DNA of 64,000 nt from Archegozetes longisetosus (taxonomy: Eukaryota; Arthropoda; Arachnida; Sarcoptiformes; Trhypochthoniidae), in the NCBI GenBank assembly GCA_018873245.2, contig JAEMBT020000005.1, forward strand, positions 8,728,001 through 8,792,000, written 5' to 3'. The notes beneath the pieces were generated by a model, which saw nothing but the letters and a program-made list of their open reading frames with translations, had not been told where the DNA came from and ran no database searches. The position numbers and the translations under genes are program-made. Below, one piece after another: positions 61,603 to 64,000 of the stretch; position 1 is the stretch's first letter; each line of letters starts with the position of its first letter.

Positions 61603-64000
61603 TAGCCATTTGATTTGAGATAAATTAGCTGCATCTAAGCATAAAACATCTTCTCATTAGAATATGAATGCGAATAAAAATTAATTCAGTCCATAAATAA
61701 TATTCCGCAAATTCATTGCATGGGACCTATTATGGAAACATATGGTTCAAAATCATGCCATAGGGTCAATTGTGGAATTGACTAAAACAATTACAGTTTG
61801 CTCTTGAACTCAATAGTCAAAAATCTATAAAATGGTACATTTAGTGGAAAGTGTTGTGAAACAGATTACCAAAACGGTTACAGTGACTAACTTTAAGTTA
61901 GAGCTAATAAGCTTAACACGCACTTGACTGTAATTGCCTATTGTATGCATTAGTTTCAGTTAATTGTCCTTTATATCTTTTATCATTTGAGTTAAGATCA
62001 CTGGTGAAAATAACGTCAAGACTGAAAAATAAAAGAGATTAAAGTTGAAGTGACCGCTTAGTTAGCTACTTAAATGGTTACTATAGAGTAAATGAGAAAA
62101 ATTGTTCTTTACGTCTTCTTTGACGTGACTTCGATTGCTTATATATTAGTTATATCTTCCCTTGTTTAGTTCAACACAAAAATAAGCTCGAGCTTGAAGT
62201 TCAGTGTTTCCACTTTAGCTAATAGTTAAGCTCAGATCAATCTCAGTAGAATCCGAGCTTTTAGAGTTGCAAATATACATGCTCGTGTCTTTTGAAGCAA
62301 CAATATTTTGAATTTTTGTTAGTATCGATGCTCTTTTAAAAATTTGAATGACTAGTCAAGTGCAAGACTAGTCAAGATTTGAACATTGATAGTTGAGCTC
62401 ATGTCCATCATTAGCCATAGTGTTCGATTGAGATTAATGAGTTGTCTCACTTTCTATAGCTATTAAATCTGGCTATGAGACCAGATTCTCTTTTTATATA
62501 CCTTAAATAAAAACTTTCATTATTGTTATTTTAATGTCATTTGATATCTAATTCAAGTTTAAGACACAGATAACTCCTGATGCATCACATATTGATCATA
62601 AAAAGTCAACAAAGTTTATTCGAGCTCCGGAAAAGTTCAAAACGCTTTTATTTACCAAATCAAAGTGTTTGTAAAAACTCCGCTTGATTGTCTCGCAGAA
62701 TAACATTAAATCAACTAATTGACAATGAAATCTGTGGAAAAAATCTAATGAAACCGTTGAAAAGACTGCAAACAGTAAAACCTATTACAAATAGCTCAAA
62801 GCCTTCAACACTAGATTACTAAAAATTGCTTCAGGTTCTACCAATCTAAATTCAGTGGGTTCTACTCACTATTTTTCAGTATTATGCAAATCAAAAACAT
62901 AATTGCTCACTTGAAGGTTTTTTAAACCAAATTTCGTAGATTTTACCATAAATATAAATTGTGTTCGGAAGATCATTAATTTCTATTACTCCAACTTTTA
63001 AATTCAATTAACCAGATAATTATATAAGAATTAAGTTTGAAATTTCAATGTTTATCAGATCGAATTGAGACTTTTATACAAAGGACCGCATTTTGAAAAT
63101 GGATCGCACATATTTTAATCTTACACGTTATAATCTTACTGTATTTTATTTCAAAATCGATTTTCAACTTGTGTATATCACGCAGTTTAAGCTGAGGATA
63201 CTTTTTATGTCTAATTTTAAAATGTGGTTTTGTGCTGTTGTGCTGATTCGATTAAGTGCTCAATTATTTTAATGAATCGTATATATACTCATTTCATATA
63301 ATACACTGGAATTAATGGCAGGAGAAAATGACTCGATGTCGATCTCAAGTTTCAAAAAGTAGTCCAAATGCTTTTCTCTCACTTCTTCAATATTCAAATG
63401 ACAAACTCTGAAAAGAGTGTTATTAGTCAAACTTCGAAGAGTCAAAACCTTAATATTCTTTATTATCTAAATTTTCTTATTAATTCAAAATTTCTACCTT
63501 TTTCTTAATTTTTTGATTTTTGTTTTTCTTATCCACAAAACGATGAATTTTGAAATAAGTACATTTCATAAATAAAAGCATCTTTTATAAGATGAATGAA
63601 GAAAATTATTGATTACGTAATATTATAGCTGAAAACTTAATAATCTTTGATAGCAACAAGTAAATAGCTGTTGTTATGCCAAACTCCTTGTGATGCATCT
63701 CAATTTGTTGCTAAACTTGATTCTAATTTGCTTTGATTATCATATTATATAATATTGAATATTAAGTTTCTATAAGTATAATCTTTAAGTTTCCTAATAC
63801 CTTTTATATTATGGTTTGATGAAGACTCGTTACTTCCGGTTGCTATCAAAGATTATTAAGTTTTTGAATGTACATAAGTCACGTGAATGCATTGAAACAA
63901 TCAGCTTTATTATTGAGTGAAGAATAAAAATTTATGTTTTATCATTAAAATTATTATTAAAATAAACTACTGCTAAAATATAGAAAAACAGATTTATTAG
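61603..64000. other. Gene-poor AT-rich region
   Basis: No supported gene to the end of the window. Contains the hairpin element at 63632-63864. Confidence 0.5.
63632..63864. repeat. Short inverted-repeat element
   Basis: Left arm AAAACTTAATAATCTTTGAT (continuing AGCAAC) at 63632-63657 is matched by its reverse complement at about 63839-63864. The roughly 180-base spacer is AT-rich. This is a MITE-like structure of unknown family; target duplication is unclear. Confidence 0.7.

Noticed and set aside
63315..63362. ATG followed by AGENDSMSISSFKK, a possible protein start near the window end
   Set aside because: Ends in a stop after 15 codons without a convincing splice donor.

Overview
This is an AT-rich (roughly one third GC by eye) stretch of animal nuclear DNA. 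Genes are split by short GT-AG introns, mostly 50 to 350 bases, and lie among decayed transposons and microsatellites. The proteins are ordinary metazoan orthologues, and the compact introns with RCC1-type and pogo-type relics suggest an arthropod. An acariform mite is my best guess, but this is inference from style and not a database match.

Layout. 1-6637: no coding signal, several microsatellites; probably upstream intron or promoter of the first gene. 6638-11097 (+): the visible ten exons of a nucleolar protein 4 (NOL4) orthologue. 11098-31204: a gene-poor, transposon-rich stretch with an RCC1-like pseudogene (19608-20518), a palindromic element with an 8-base target duplication (16151-17322), and a composite dispersed repeat (copy A, 21302-25870) interrupted by three different inserted elements. 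31695-50055: a dense gene block, in order an LPCAT3/MBOAT5 acyltransferase (+), a small secreted cysteine-rich protein (+), a Src-family tyrosine kinase (+), RMDN1 (+), ribosomal protein S12 (+) with an intronic C/D snoRNA candidate, NF-YC (-), and exocyst subunit Sec5/EXOC2 (+, intronless). 50056-64000: gene-poor again, with a GC-rich hairpin-bearing island, a kinesin-5 pseudogene fragment, an inverted second copy of the dispersed repeat (copy B, 52950-55600) that carries a decayed piece of the LPCAT3 gene, a 40-base minisatellite, a pogo-like transposase relic, an array of heat-shock-element-like sites and a hAT-type MITE.

The genes do not form one pathway. They are housekeeping or signalling genes (membrane lipid remodelling, Src signalling, translation, CCAAT-box transcription, exocytosis) that happen to be neighbours. 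NF-YC and Sec5 are head to head across about 800 bases and may share a promoter region.

I found no new enzymatic or defence system. The most informative observations are: copies A and B of the dispersed repeat act as filled and empty sites that define three transposon insertions; the same repeat family carries an LPCAT3 exon fragment in one copy and abuts the LPCAT3 start codon in another; the RPS12 intron holds a snoRNA candidate whose guide resembles an 18S rRNA antisense; and two elements carry clusters of TTCnnGAAnnTTC sites.
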